A stretch of 29,322 nucleotides of DNA from Mucilaginibacter sp. UBA5151. Lineage in GTDB: Bacteria > Bacteroidota > Bacteroidia > Sphingobacteriales > Sphingobacteriaceae. A program made the position numbers and the translations under genes. The DNA is taken from assembly GCA_002413785.1 (NCBI GenBank), contig DHXR01000028.1:86288-115609 (forward strand), in the 5' to 3' direction. Shown one piece after another: positions 1-8,402 of the stretch (position 1 is its first letter; the number at the start of each line of letters is the position of its first letter). The notes beneath the pieces are model-generated. The model made no database searches and was not told the origin of the DNA. It saw only the letters and a program-made list of their open reading frames with translations.

Positions 1-1
1 C

Positions 2-1327
2 ATTGGGGGGGGGGGGGTATCGGGTAGCGCAGTTAAATTCGTTGCAGTTTATACCGCCAAAAAAGATTATAAAAAGGTAAATGAAGTTATTTATACGGGT
101 GCTTTAATTTCAGCTGTATTTATTACGCTGTTTTCCAGTATAAGTTATTTTATTATATCTTATTTATTAAAGTCATTAATATCAGCTAAAGTAATGACAA
201 CCGCGCGTGTACTTTTGCCCTTCGCTTTTGTTTCTTTAATTGCTAACACTATAAGTGCAATATTTTTGTCTGCTATCGACGGCTTACAATTAATTCTGAT
301 AAAAAATGTTCTTTTAACCTTGTTTGCTATAGTTTTTTTAACTTTTGTTTTTCTTCTGGTTCCGCATTTCAAAATTGTAGGGGTAGCTTATGCTCAGGTT
401 ATTCAATCTGTAGGGACACTTTTGGGCGCTATTTTACTTGTTACCTTTAAAGTTAAAGGATTTAGTATATTTCGCTGGAAGTTTTCAAAGGAGATTTTCA
501 AAGAACTATTTGGTTACGGTATGAAGGTGCAGGCAATGTCAATTGCTGCTATGTTATTTGATCCCATTACAAAATATTTTTTAACAACGTTCGGAGGCTT
601 AGGTATTGTAGGTATATATGAAATGGCCAACAAATTGGTTATACAGCTACGCAGCCTTATTATTACTTCAAGCCAGGTTATGGTTCCTGCAATTGCCGGA
701 CTGACAGAGATTGGAGCGGCGAATATTAAAAAAATATACAAAGAGATGTTTGAAGTTATAAGTTTTTCATCCATTATTTTAATCACCTATATTTTAGCCT
801 TTTCAAAATATATATCAATAATATGGATTGGGAAAATACAACAGAGTTTTGTGATAACTATTTCCTTAGTAAGCGTAGGCTGGTTGTTTAACCTCTTTTC
901 CGGACCTGCATTTCTTGTAAATCTTGCTACCGGACGATTGAAATGGAATCTAATTTCGCAGTTCGCAATGGGAATATTTAACTGTATTTTTTGTTATCTG
1001 CTTGGTACGTATTTCGGCAAATACTATGTTATATTGGGTGCTTCATTATCTTTGATACTCTCGGCAATTGTATTGATCTATTTTTTTAACAAGCATTATA
1101 AAGTTGGTTTTTTTGAATTATTTAATAAATACTCAATAATGCTTATTATAGGATCAATACTGATAATAATTGGCAACAATTATTTGTTTAACTGGGCTAA
1201 AGATATTCTGTCTATGCACGCGCTGCTTGGAATAAGTTTTATTTTAGTTACACTGTTCTTATTTCTATTTTTTATAATTCATCCTATAAAAACAAAGGTA
1301 TTTAATATAGTTAAGGTATATTTTTAA
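2..1327 (+). CDS. Polysaccharide flippase (Wzx/MATE-like), 5' end cut by window edge
   Basis: Multi-spanning inner-membrane protein expected to flip undecaprenyl-linked repeat units to the periplasmic face. The frame is open from base 2, so the ATG at 194 is internal and the gene starts outside the window. About 441 codons are visible. The stretch after the G-run (GSAVKFVAVYTAKKDY, about bases 23-70) matches the 'G(S)A(L/V)VK(F/Y)VAEY.AKKDY' signature that follows the first helices of Wzx/RfbX-type flippases, so only a short N-terminal piece should be missing. The rest alternates hydrophobic helices with short basic loops (for example YFFNKHYK near 1078) and ends KVFNIVKVYF. The family is clear from this pattern; the exported sugar cannot be told. 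The first 17 bases are suspicious (see the homopolymer entry). A 116-base gap separates it from the next gene. Confidence 0.85.
   Translation: MGGGGVSGSAVKFVAVYTAKKDYKKVNEVIYTGALISAVFITLFSSISYFIISYLLKSLISAKVMTTARVLLPFAFVSLIANTISAIFLSAIDGLQLILIKNVLLTLFAIVFLTFVFLLVPHFKIVGVAYAQVIQSVGTLLGAILLVTFKVKGFSIFRWKFSKEIFKELFGYGMKVQAMSIAAMLFDPITKYFLTTFGGLGIVGIYEMANKLVIQLRSLIITSSQVMVPAIAGLTEIGAANIKKIYKEMFEVISFSSIILITYILAFSKYISIIWIGKIQQSFVITISLVSVGWLFNLFSGPAFLVNLATGRLKWNLISQFAMGIFNCIFCYLLGTYFGKYYVILGASLSLILSAIVLIYFFNKHYKVGFFELFNKYSIMLIIGSILIIIGNNYLFNWAKDILSMHALLGISFILVTLFLFLFFIIHPIKTKVFNIVKVYF
5..17. repeat. 13-base poly-G tract at the window edge, inside the flippase frame
   Basis: Thirteen consecutive G residues in otherwise A/T-rich DNA. 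In the frame of the flippase it reads as a run of glycines before VSGSAVKF. The related motif in flippases is usually of the form LG(I/V)GSAVK. The bases just after the run (GGTATCGGGTAGC) would give G-I-G-S if one G were removed, so either the tract length or the following G may be wrong or variable. It could be a slippage-prone contingency tract or an assembly artefact at a contig end. Confidence 0.7.
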
Positions 1328-1443
1328 TGAAGGATTATTGTTTTATTACAACCATATAAAATAGGTGAATACTTATTAAGAGTATTTACTCCGATAATTA
1401 ATTTTATTAAATTTAAAAACAATATTAATAGAATAGCATTGTC

Positions 1444-2025
1444 ATGAAAAGATTGATTGATTTATTTTATAAGATTTTTAATATAATTAAATTTAAGCAT
1501 TTAGGGGTTTCTTTTGGTAAAGGATTGAGAGTTAGCGGAAGTATGAATTTAATTGTAAGCCAAAATAGTAATATTAAAATAGGAGATAATTTTCGGCTGG
1601 TAAGCGGCAATATGTATAATTCGATTGGAAGAAATATTAAAAGCTGCTTAAGGGCCGATGATCAATCAAAAGTCATTATAGGGGATAATGTTGGCATGAG
1701 TAATGTAAGTATATGGGCAAAATTGAGTATAAACATTGGTAACAATGTAAAAATAGGGGCAGACACAATCGTAATAGATTCCGATATGCATGCTTTAGAT
1801 TATATGCATCGAAGAAATTATAAAGATGACGTTATTAATGCACAAAAAAAGGCTATTATCATTGGAGATGATGTTTTTATTGGCACCCGTTCAATTATTT
1901 GTAAAGGTGTAAATATAGGGGCCCGGACAATTATTGGTGCAGGCAGCGTGGTTATTTGCGATATTCCAGCCGACGAAATTTGGGCCGGCAATCCGGCAAA
2001 ATTTATAAAAAAATTGAATACCTGA
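1444..2025 (+). CDS. Hexapeptide-repeat (left-handed beta-helix) O-acyltransferase
   Basis: A 193-residue acyltransferase of the LbH/maltose-galactoside acetyltransferase type, expected to transfer acetyl from acetyl-CoA to a sugar hydroxyl or amine of the polysaccharide. Imperfect hexapeptide repeats ([IV]-G-x-x-x-[IV]) run from about residue 44 (IKIGDNF) through IIGDNVGM, INIGNNVKIGADTIV, IIIGDDVFIGTRSII and VNIGARTIIGAGSVV. The family-typical ending AGNPAKFIKKL is at 181-191. DSDMHALD (112-119) offers His116 as the likely catalytic base. The first 30 or so residues are basic/hydrophobic and are not helix repeats. The ATG follows a 116-base gap with no recognisable Shine-Dalgarno sequence, normal for the phylum. 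It is the first of three such enzymes in the locus, so several different O- or N-acylations of the glycan are likely. The acceptor is unknown. Confidence 0.85.
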   Translation: MKRLIDLFYKIFNIIKFKHLGVSFGKGLRVSGSMNLIVSQNSNIKIGDNFRLVSGNMYNSIGRNIKSCLRADDQSKVIIGDNVGMSNVSIWAKLSINIGNNVKIGADTIVIDSDMHALDYMHRRNYKDDVINAQKKAIIIGDDVFIGTRSIICKGVNIGARTIIGAGSVVICDIPADEIWAGNPAKFIKKLNT

Positions 2026-2179
2026 ATATGGTGTCTTTTGAGGATATAACAAAAAACGCATCATTCTTTATCTATACGCTTTTTAATTTTCTTATTGACA
2101 AAAACACTTTATTATTATATGCTGCAGCACCATTTAAAGCACAAATACTTACTCAAATAGCTAATAAAAGAAATAGAAA

Positions 2180-3049
2180 ATGTTGAAAAAAATAATAGCT
2201 CAATTAAAATCTAATAAAACAATACGGTTTATTAGTTGGCCGGTTCTTACCATAAGAAATAAATATAAGAATAAGAAAAATCAATTTTATGAAGAGCTTC
2301 TTACAAATGTTCAACAAGGAAGTTTAATTGTTGAAATAAAAGATTTGCCCGGAGCATATGAAATAGATATTCGATCGCGCATTCTTAGAAGAATATTAAT
2401 TGACAAGGACTATGAACCAGAAATTGTTTCGATATTAAAAAAGTATTTAAAGACAGATAAAGATGCTGTTAATGTAGGCGCGAACATTGGTATATTTACA
2501 GTACTGTTAGCCGATTTAATTAATAAAGACCGTAAAGTTTTAGCAGTTGAGCCAACGCCGCTGGCTTTTGGGTATTTAGTTAATAATCTGAAAAGGAATA
2601 ATTTAACCAATAAAGTGGTTTTATATAATGGCGTATGCTGTGACACGCCAGGCGGATATAACTTAAATACAATTGAAGGCAAAGAAGAGTTTTCAAGTTT
2701 GGGCGAATCATATATGAATAATATTCATGGCAATGTTGTGCAGATAAAAGTTCAGGGTGAGACGCTTGATCATCTTGTAAATACTTTTGATTTAGATCCT
2801 GGAATCGTATTAATTGATGTTGAAGGTGCCGAAATGAAAGTGCTGAAAGGAGCATCTGAAATGATTGCAAAATATAGGCCAATAATTATTTCCGAATTAG
2901 TTGATGAGTTTCTGATAAAACAAGGAAACTCATCTGAAGAGGTTGTTAGCTTTCTTAAAAAACTTGGTTATAGTGTTAAAAGCACTAATGACCACAAAGA
3001 AATTAAATACCCTTTTAGCGGCAATATAATTGCTATACCAAACTTTTAG
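2180..3049 (+). CDS. FkbM-family SAM-dependent methyltransferase
   Basis: A 289-residue predicted cytosolic O-methyltransferase of the FkbM family. The Rossmann SAM-binding motif is VNVGANIGIFT (about 98-107), followed by the acidic ribose-contacting segment AVEPTP (122-127). The family signature IDVEGAEMKVLKGA is at 212-225 and RPIIISEL at 233-240. The N-terminal 90 residues are a basic, helical extension. In polysaccharide loci FkbM proteins usually methylate a hydroxyl of a sugar, often capping or decorating a repeat unit; here that is inference from context. The ATG overlaps the last bases of a non-credited open frame (ATGTTGA), and 154 bases separate it from the preceding acyltransferase. 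The next gene is 120 bases downstream on the same strand. No truncation is seen and the length is normal. Confidence 0.88.
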   Translation: MLKKIIAQLKSNKTIRFISWPVLTIRNKYKNKKNQFYEELLTNVQQGSLIVEIKDLPGAYEIDIRSRILRRILIDKDYEPEIVSILKKYLKTDKDAVNVGANIGIFTVLLADLINKDRKVLAVEPTPLAFGYLVNNLKRNNLTNKVVLYNGVCCDTPGGYNLNTIEGKEEFSSLGESYMNNIHGNVVQIKVQGETLDHLVNTFDLDPGIVLIDVEGAEMKVLKGASEMIAKYRPIIISELVDEFLIKQGNSSEEVVSFLKKLGYSVKSTNDHKEIKYPFSGNIIAIPNF

Positions 3050-3169
3050 GATTATTATTAATATTAACACTTTTTATTCAGCAAGTTATACTGCGTTATA
3101 AACGCTCCTATGGGCATTTTCCTGCGCAATATGTGCTATAGATGAAAATTATAAGAAAGATTTTAGACG

Positions 3170-4360
3170 ATGACAAGAATAATGTTTTTTGACCCGGCAT
3201 TAAGCGGGCACCATCCCGAGTACATAAACCATATAGTTAAATATATTGTTAAAGATACAAAAGGAGCGAACTATTATTTTGTTGTAAATCCAGAACTTAA
3301 TAAAAATTTTGACGATATAAAAACCCTTGCAGACAGTAATCCAGCAATAAAAATAATTGAAATCACCCCGGTGGAGTACAAGGCCATATATTCTACAGGC
3401 AGTTTAATAAAAAAGTCGATAAATGAATTTAGAATAATGAATTCGTATGCGATAAAATTCAATATTGATCACTGTTTTTTACTGCATGTTAATAACTTTC
3501 AATTTGCCTTAGGGCTTCATAAAACGAAATATACTATGCATGGCATATTATTCGGTCAATATACCTGGCAGGTTTTTCCAAATAATTTTAAGGGTTGGCT
3601 TTATAAAAAGAGAAAGGAAGTCCAAACTAAATGGATGTTGAGAAACAAAAAGCTGAAAGGCATTTTTCTTTTAAATGATACTAAAAGCTGTGGCGAGTTA
3701 AATGAAAGATATAAAACTAATGTCTTTAAGTATCTGCCTGATCCGGTTACTGATTTTCAATCTGAAACTTTGTTTAATTTAAGATCGAATTATAATATTC
3801 CATCAAATCATAAAATATATTTGCATGTTGGCTCACTGGAGGCCCGTAAAGGTACTTTGGATATTATAGATGCTTTAAAATATTTAGATGATGAAATCCG
3901 GCAAAATATCACCATCCTAATTATGGGTAGGTCTTCTATCCCGTTTGATCTGTTAATTAAGCAAAGGATAGAAGAAATTAATGCTTCTTTTAAAGTATCA
4001 ATTATTTATGAAAATGGATACATTGCAAATAGCAGGTTAAAAAGTATATTTGAGCAAATTGATTTTATTTTAATGCCTTATAAAAATACGGAATCATCCA
4101 GCGGGATATTGGGCCATGCTATAATTAACAAAAAGTTAGTAATTGGACCGGGTGATGGCTTGCTTGGTTATTTGATAGCGGAAAATAAATTAGGCTATTT
4201 AATAAACCCGGTTAACAGCATGTCAATAGCCAAAGCAATTACAGATTGTTTTTATATATTATCTCCGGAATACCAGGAGGATAAAATCAGAAATGATTAT
4301 TTAAGATCGCATACAAGTGATGTATTTGCAAATGTGATTTTAAGCCAAATACAATTATAG
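3170..4360 (+). CDS. GT-B glycosyltransferase, GT4-like
   Basis: A 396-residue predicted cytosolic or membrane-associated retaining glycosyltransferase. The N-terminal domain begins IMFFDPALSGHHPEYINHI, a pattern of GT-B enzymes with a glycine/histidine loop near the acceptor site. The C-terminal donor domain shows LHVGSLEARKGTLDII (218-233), ILIMGRSS (249-256), a G-Y-I segment at 283-285, and the nucleotide-sugar binding stretch MPYKNTESSSGILGHAI (302-318), followed by VIGPGDG and GYLINPVNS. This arrangement is that of the glycosyl transferase group 1 family. Donor and acceptor sugars cannot be inferred. Upstream lies a 120-base gap. Downstream the next ATG is only 4 bases past the stop, so translational coupling with the Wzy-like gene is likely. 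Confidence 0.85.
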   Translation: MTRIMFFDPALSGHHPEYINHIVKYIVKDTKGANYYFVVNPELNKNFDDIKTLADSNPAIKIIEITPVEYKAIYSTGSLIKKSINEFRIMNSYAIKFNIDHCFLLHVNNFQFALGLHKTKYTMHGILFGQYTWQVFPNNFKGWLYKKRKEVQTKWMLRNKKLKGIFLLNDTKSCGELNERYKTNVFKYLPDPVTDFQSETLFNLRSNYNIPSNHKIYLHVGSLEARKGTLDIIDALKYLDDEIRQNITILIMGRSSIPFDLLIKQRIEEINASFKVSIIYENGYIANSRLKSIFEQIDFILMPYKNTESSSGILGHAIINKKLVIGPGDGLLGYLIAENKLGYLINPVNSMSIAKAITDCFYILSPEYQEDKIRNDYLRSHTSDVFANVILSQIQL

Positions 4361-4364
4361 TTTG

Positions 4365-5624
4365 ATGAACAGGAATTTACCAAATATTACTTCGGGAAAA
4401 TCAAAATTTAATGTGTATGAGCTAAACCTGTTAATTATATTAGCCGGGTATCCCATTGTTTCATTTTTGCCGGATTTTTATAACGTTGATTCCCGAATAA
4501 TCACTATTCCATTCAGGGCTTTTGCATTATTATTATCAATGTTAGCAATTTTTATGGGGACAAATAATAATATGTCATTCAAAAAATCTGTCTTAACCAA
4601 GTTCCTTATCGTTTTTTATATACTATACCTACTGAAGGTTTTTTATAATTTAGCCTTTGGACCCGATGTTAACTATGCATTACCAAAAGAAGAGTATGTT
4701 TTTTGGTCACTTGGCGTTTGTTTTATTCCGATGCTTTCCGCAACGTTTATCAGGAAAGTTGATTTTGTTAGTGTGTCCCAAAAAATGATCTATATTTTTT
4801 TCGCGGTTTTGATTGTTTCGATTTTTAACAATAAAGAAGCCTTAAAAAGCACGATTGACACCAGGCTTGATGCAAATTCGGCGCTCAACAGCATAACCTA
4901 TGGCCACTTAGGGGTTACGTTGTGCTTATTATCCGTTTATTTTTTACAGTTAAATAAAAACAGGCTGTTTTATATTTTATCATTTGTTTTAGGGGCTTAT
5001 ATCACCCTTATCTCCGGATCGCGTAGCCCTGTTTTCGCGCTTGTATTGTGTTTAATTTTCGTGGCATTAGTAAAACGGAATAAATGGGTAATTGGGGGCT
5101 TAATTACGTTTGGCATCGTTATTGTATCAAGTTTTACCATCTTTATTAGTTTTATACAAAAAATAAATCCTATAATTGTAGAAAGGCTAACAACTTTAGT
5201 TACTGATAAAGAACAATCTCAACGCAATAAAATATTTAGTGACGCAATTGACGATTTTATGCAATATCCTGTTACAGGGAAACATTTTTTGTTAAGCCAT
5301 GGATTTGGAGAGGGGTTTTATCCGCATAATTTGATCATTGAGGCGTTTATGGCATTGGGCTTAATAGGTGGTTGCTTTTTCCTTTATTTGGTATTTGTAG
5401 CTTTAAAATTTTGTATTAAATTCTTGAAAAAGAACTACTCTTTTTCGTGGGTGTCTCTACTTTTTGTTCAGTCTTTAATTTTGGGAATGGCTTCCGGGTC
5501 GTTATGGGGATCCCAGGTTTTTTGGATATTAATGATGTTATTGTTCTCGATTTATGACAGGCAGACAATCTTACAACGAAAGATTGGTTTAAATAACAAA
5601 ATACTGCAAACTACAGACATATAG
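4365..5624 (+). CDS. O-antigen polymerase/ligase-like membrane protein (Wzy/WaaL fold)
   Basis: About 419 residues with roughly ten hydrophobic helices, typical for Wzy polymerases and O-antigen ligases. These act on undecaprenyl-linked glycans at the periplasmic face of the inner membrane. The Wzy_C-type signature is present: ISGSRSP at about 216-222, and after a large loop containing SQRNKIFSDAIDDF comes HGFGEGFYPHNLIIEAFMAL, where His321, Asn322 and Glu326 form the H-N-x-x-x-E pattern. I place the start at the ATG at 4365. A TTG at 4362 directly precedes it in frame and would add one residue, but ATG is preferred. With a flippase upstream and glycosyltransferases around it, polymerase of the repeat unit is the more likely job; sequence alone does not separate polymerase from ligase. 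Confidence 0.85.
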   Translation: MNRNLPNITSGKSKFNVYELNLLIILAGYPIVSFLPDFYNVDSRIITIPFRAFALLLSMLAIFMGTNNNMSFKKSVLTKFLIVFYILYLLKVFYNLAFGPDVNYALPKEEYVFWSLGVCFIPMLSATFIRKVDFVSVSQKMIYIFFAVLIVSIFNNKEALKSTIDTRLDANSALNSITYGHLGVTLCLLSVYFLQLNKNRLFYILSFVLGAYITLISGSRSPVFALVLCLIFVALVKRNKWVIGGLITFGIVIVSSFTIFISFIQKINPIIVERLTTLVTDKEQSQRNKIFSDAIDDFMQYPVTGKHFLLSHGFGEGFYPHNLIIEAFMALGLIGGCFFLYLVFVALKFCIKFLKKNYSFSWVSLLFVQSLILGMASGSLWGSQVFWILMMLLFSIYDRQTILQRKIGLNNKILQTTDI

Positions 5625-5698
5625 AAACAACTGATGGGATTTATTGTTATAAGATCATTATCATATACCTTAAAATTAAAAACTTAAATATTAAAAAA

Positions 5699-6649
5699 AT
5701 GAAAATATTAATTAATTATCGGTCCGCGTTATTGGTAGCTAAAAAGTCGGTTAGTTACTTAATCGTATTTTTTTTGCTGAGCGCTGGTTCATTATGTGCG
5801 CAAACAGGCAAGCAGCAACTGTATATTTCAATGGGCGATTTAGGCCCTTCCGCTAAAGTGTTTTTAAAAACCAATGGTGTTGAAAATGTTTTTACCTTTA
5901 ATGTTGTTGGAAACGGCATTAGCAACGTAAATATCGAAAAGTTAACAGCGAATATTAAAAGTAAATTTCCCGATGCGTCAGATTCTGGGACGGGTACGCT
6001 TGATTGGGAGGGTACTGCCCTAAACACACTTTACAATTCACCGGCCGAAAGCCCTGAGTTTAAGTCGAGCTTAAATTCCTTTATGATGGTTTTAAAGATG
6101 GCTAAAGCTTTGCGGCCCAATGTAAAATGGGGGTTTTATGCTATACCTTTTACTACTTACTATAAACGTGAAACCATTAAAAATAATATTGCTAAAATTG
6201 AGCAGCTTTTACTACAATGCGACGTGTTTTTTCCTTCACTATACACACCATACAAAGAAGGCACAATAAGCAAGGGAGATAATGAGGCTTTTGCCACTGA
6301 CAACGTTTTAGCCGCATTAGTGGCAGCCAAAAGAATGAATAAACCCGTTTTGCCATTTGTATGGCATCGTTACCATGTAAGCAATAAAGCAATTGGTTTG
6401 CAACTAATTCCTATTGATGAATTTAAAAGATATTTGAATACAATTCTGTCAGTAAATTATAATGGCTACAAAGTTGCAGGATTAGTTTGGTGGGGATCTG
6501 ATACTTATTTCTACAATATAAAATCAAAAGCATTGGTAAATGAGATGAGTACGAGCGGTCACCCCGATTTTGCTACCTACCGCGATAATTTGATAGTGAA
6601 TTATGGTAAGGAAATGTTAAAAACCATAAAAAACAGCAATAGCCAATAA
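5699..6649 (+). CDS. Secreted GH56 (hyaluronidase-like) glycoside hydrolase
   Basis: A 316-residue exported protein. The signal peptide runs to about residue 34 (hydrophobic YLIVFFLLSAGSLCA, cleavage before Q35); the Cys does not sit in a good lipobox. Motifs in order resemble the GH56 TIM barrel of animal and venom hyaluronidases: LDWEG (101-105; Asp102, Glu104 as acid/base), RPNVKWGFYAIP (139-150, compare the RPaanWGYYAYP of bee enzyme), FFPSLYTPY (177-185; Tyr182), KPVLPFVWHRYH (215-226; Tyr225) and AGLVWWGSD (260-268; Trp265, compare the IIWGSS of the bee enzyme). These correspond to bee-venom Asp111, Glu113, Tyr184, Tyr227 and Trp301 as I recall them. It is shorter than animal enzymes. 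Its place in the polysaccharide operon suggests trimming, release or turnover of the glycan rather than host hyaluronan digestion; that is inference. I did no database search. Confidence 0.7.
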   Translation: MKILINYRSALLVAKKSVSYLIVFFLLSAGSLCAQTGKQQLYISMGDLGPSAKVFLKTNGVENVFTFNVVGNGISNVNIEKLTANIKSKFPDASDSGTGTLDWEGTALNTLYNSPAESPEFKSSLNSFMMVLKMAKALRPNVKWGFYAIPFTTYYKRETIKNNIAKIEQLLLQCDVFFPSLYTPYKEGTISKGDNEAFATDNVLAALVAAKRMNKPVLPFVWHRYHVSNKAIGLQLIPIDEFKRYLNTILSVNYNGYKVAGLVWWGSDTYFYNIKSKALVNEMSTSGHPDFATYRDNLIVNYGKEMLKTIKNSNSQ

Positions 6650-6680
6650 TTTATTATTTGCTATTCAATTAATTATTATA

Positions 6681-7649
6681 ATGGAACTTGCACCAATAGT
6701 AGTTTTTGCATATAACCGCCCGCATTATTTATTGGAAACTTTGCAATCCCTGCAGGCTAATGAAGAAGCTAAAGCAAGTAAATTGTTTATTTATTGTGAC
6801 GGGCCTAAAGCAAATTGTACAGAAGCCACATTAGAACAAATTGAGCAGGTACATTTAATTGCAGGTAGAGAAAAATGGTGCGGCGAAGTTAATGTTGTTA
6901 TTTCGCCTGCAAATAAAGGATTGGCCACTTCTATAATTGAAGGGGTTACAGAAATAGTTAACAAGTATGGTAAAGTTATCGTATTAGAGGACGATCTGGT
7001 ATTGTCAGAATATTTTTTGAAATACATGAATGAGGCTTTAAATAAATACGAGCAGTGTGATAAGGTGGCATCAGTAACAGGTTATAACTTCCCCATTAAA
7101 CTCCCAAATGGCCCCGATTTTAAAGAAACATTCTTTTTAAAAACAATTTGTACGCTTGGTTGGGGGGTATGGAAAAGATCATGGCAAATTTATAATAGTG
7201 ACGCCGTTTTTTTGTTAAATGAAATTAAATCTAAGAAATTAAATTATGAATTTAATTTTGGCAATACCTATCCGTATATAAGTATGCTGAAAAAAGCAAT
7301 GATCGGAAAGGTTAGTTCATGGGGTATCCGATGGTATGCAAGTGTATTTTTAAATGATAAATTAACACTTTTCCCATCTTATTCTCTTATTAACCATATC
7401 GGTAATGAGGGCACAAATGTAAAAGTTGATAGTATCAATATGTTCGGGAATAGTGTTTATGATAAGCGAATAATGGACTTTGAAGAACGTATTGTTGAAA
7501 ATATAAACTACCGTAATTTGTTTTCCGCCCATTTTTATAAAAATAGTCGGCGTAGGTTAAATTTAAAAAATATAAAATATTATTACTTGCGAGGTTTAGT
7601 TTTTTTAAGAATTTATAAGAACTTTATAAGGACTGTCGGAGAAAGGTGA
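6681..7649 (+). CDS. GT-A glycosyltransferase, GT2-like
   Basis: A 322-residue predicted inverting glycosyltransferase without signal or membrane helices. The N-terminus PIVVFAYNRPHYLLETLQSL is the nucleotide-binding start of this GT2-like subgroup. CDGPK lies at 39-43, NKGLATSIIEGV at 78-89, and VLEDDLVLS at 101-109 supplies the metal-binding acidic motif (Glu103-Asp104-Asp105). The acceptor-side segment TLGWGVWKRSW (158-168) is typical of the 'sugar transferase' members found in polysaccharide loci. The C-terminus is strongly basic (RRRLNLKNIKYYYLRGL), which may hold the enzyme at the inner membrane. It starts 31 bases after the GH56-like gene, so the two are probably co-transcribed. The sugar is unknown. 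A 147-base gap without recognisable signals follows. Confidence 0.83.
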   Translation: MELAPIVVFAYNRPHYLLETLQSLQANEEAKASKLFIYCDGPKANCTEATLEQIEQVHLIAGREKWCGEVNVVISPANKGLATSIIEGVTEIVNKYGKVIVLEDDLVLSEYFLKYMNEALNKYEQCDKVASVTGYNFPIKLPNGPDFKETFFLKTICTLGWGVWKRSWQIYNSDAVFLLNEIKSKKLNYEFNFGNTYPYISMLKKAMIGKVSSWGIRWYASVFLNDKLTLFPSYSLINHIGNEGTNVKVDSINMFGNSVYDKRIMDFEERIVENINYRNLFSAHFYKNSRRRLNLKNIKYYYLRGLVFLRIYKNFIRTVGER

Positions 7650-7796
7650 TTTTGCGATGTTTCGTTATAAATACGTCAATATACGGTATTTATTAAAAGT
7701 TTTATTGCAATATGACATATTAATAATAAAATTCTCTCCCTGAACTTGCTAAGTTCGACCGGTTCATAGGATAATATTTAAAGTTGGTTATTCAAT

Positions 7797-8402
7797 ATGG
7801 GTAATATTTTATTTTTTTTAAAAAAAGTGATTATTAAGACGCTTGCTTTTTTTAATACAATAGCTAATAAAAGCCAGGTAACACATACAGGTACTATCAC
7901 TTTTGGGCATAAAGCAATGGTTTATAATATTCAAAAAGATAAAAAAAAAATAGTGATACAGGGAAAATACCTGATTAAAGGAGAATTAACTATTTATAAG
8001 CATGGGGGGGAAATCCAGATTGGAAACTATTGCTTTATTGGTGAGAATACTAAGATTTGGTCAGCAAAAAGAATAATAATCGGGAATCGGGTGCTGATCT
8101 CTCATAACGTTGATATACACGATAGTAATGACCATCCGGTTGATCCTAAGTTAAGGCACGAACATCACAAGCATATTTTATTTGTCGGGCATGTGGATAA
8201 TATAGATCTTGATGAAAGGGAAATCATAATCGAAGATGACGTATGGATCGGGTTCAATGCTACGATTTTAAAAGGGGTAAAAATTGGTAAGGGAGCGATA
8301 GTTAGCGCTTGTAGTGTTGTTACAAAAGATGTTCCTCCATATACCATTGTTGTTGGTAACCCTGCAAGAGTAATCAAATCCATTAAGCCGGAAAATGAAT
8401 AA
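7797..8402 (+). CDS. Hexapeptide-repeat O-acyltransferase (second of three)
   Basis: A 201-residue LbH acyltransferase. Hexapeptide turns include IQIGNYCFIGENTKIWS (73-89), IIIGNRVLISHNVDI (93-107), IIIEDDVWIGFNATILKGVKIGKGAIVSACSVV (143-175) and the ending VVGNPARVI (185-193). DIHDSNDHPVD (106-116) gives His113 as candidate catalytic residue. The loop between 117 and 142 carries several histidines (HEHHKH) and is longer than in the first acyltransferase. The gene holds an A10 run (7941-7950) and a G7 run (8004-8010) early in the reading frame. Its last 8 bases overlap the next acyltransferase gene, so the two are probably translated together and may act on the same glycan. The acceptor is not predictable. 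Confidence 0.86.
   Translation: MGNILFFLKKVIIKTLAFFNTIANKSQVTHTGTITFGHKAMVYNIQKDKKKIVIQGKYLIKGELTIYKHGGEIQIGNYCFIGENTKIWSAKRIIIGNRVLISHNVDIHDSNDHPVDPKLRHEHHKHILFVGHVDNIDLDEREIIIEDDVWIGFNATILKGVKIGKGAIVSACSVVTKDVPPYTIVVGNPARVIKSIKPENE

Noticed and set aside
1360..1392. Small hairpin AATACT/AGTATT after the flippase gene
   Set aside because: A six-base A/T-rich stem without a following T run is too weak for a terminator.
1330..1443. A 38-codon open stretch between the flippase and the first acyltransferase
   Set aside because: It has no plausible start codon, no family similarity and is bounded by stops; spacer DNA is simpler.
1956..2186. Open frame of 76 codons overlapping the end of the first acyltransferase and the start of the FkbM gene
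   Set aside because: Its first third is an out-of-frame reading of the acyltransferase end. The remainder, even from an internal ATG at 2028, resembles nothing I recognise and lies in A/T-rich spacer DNA.
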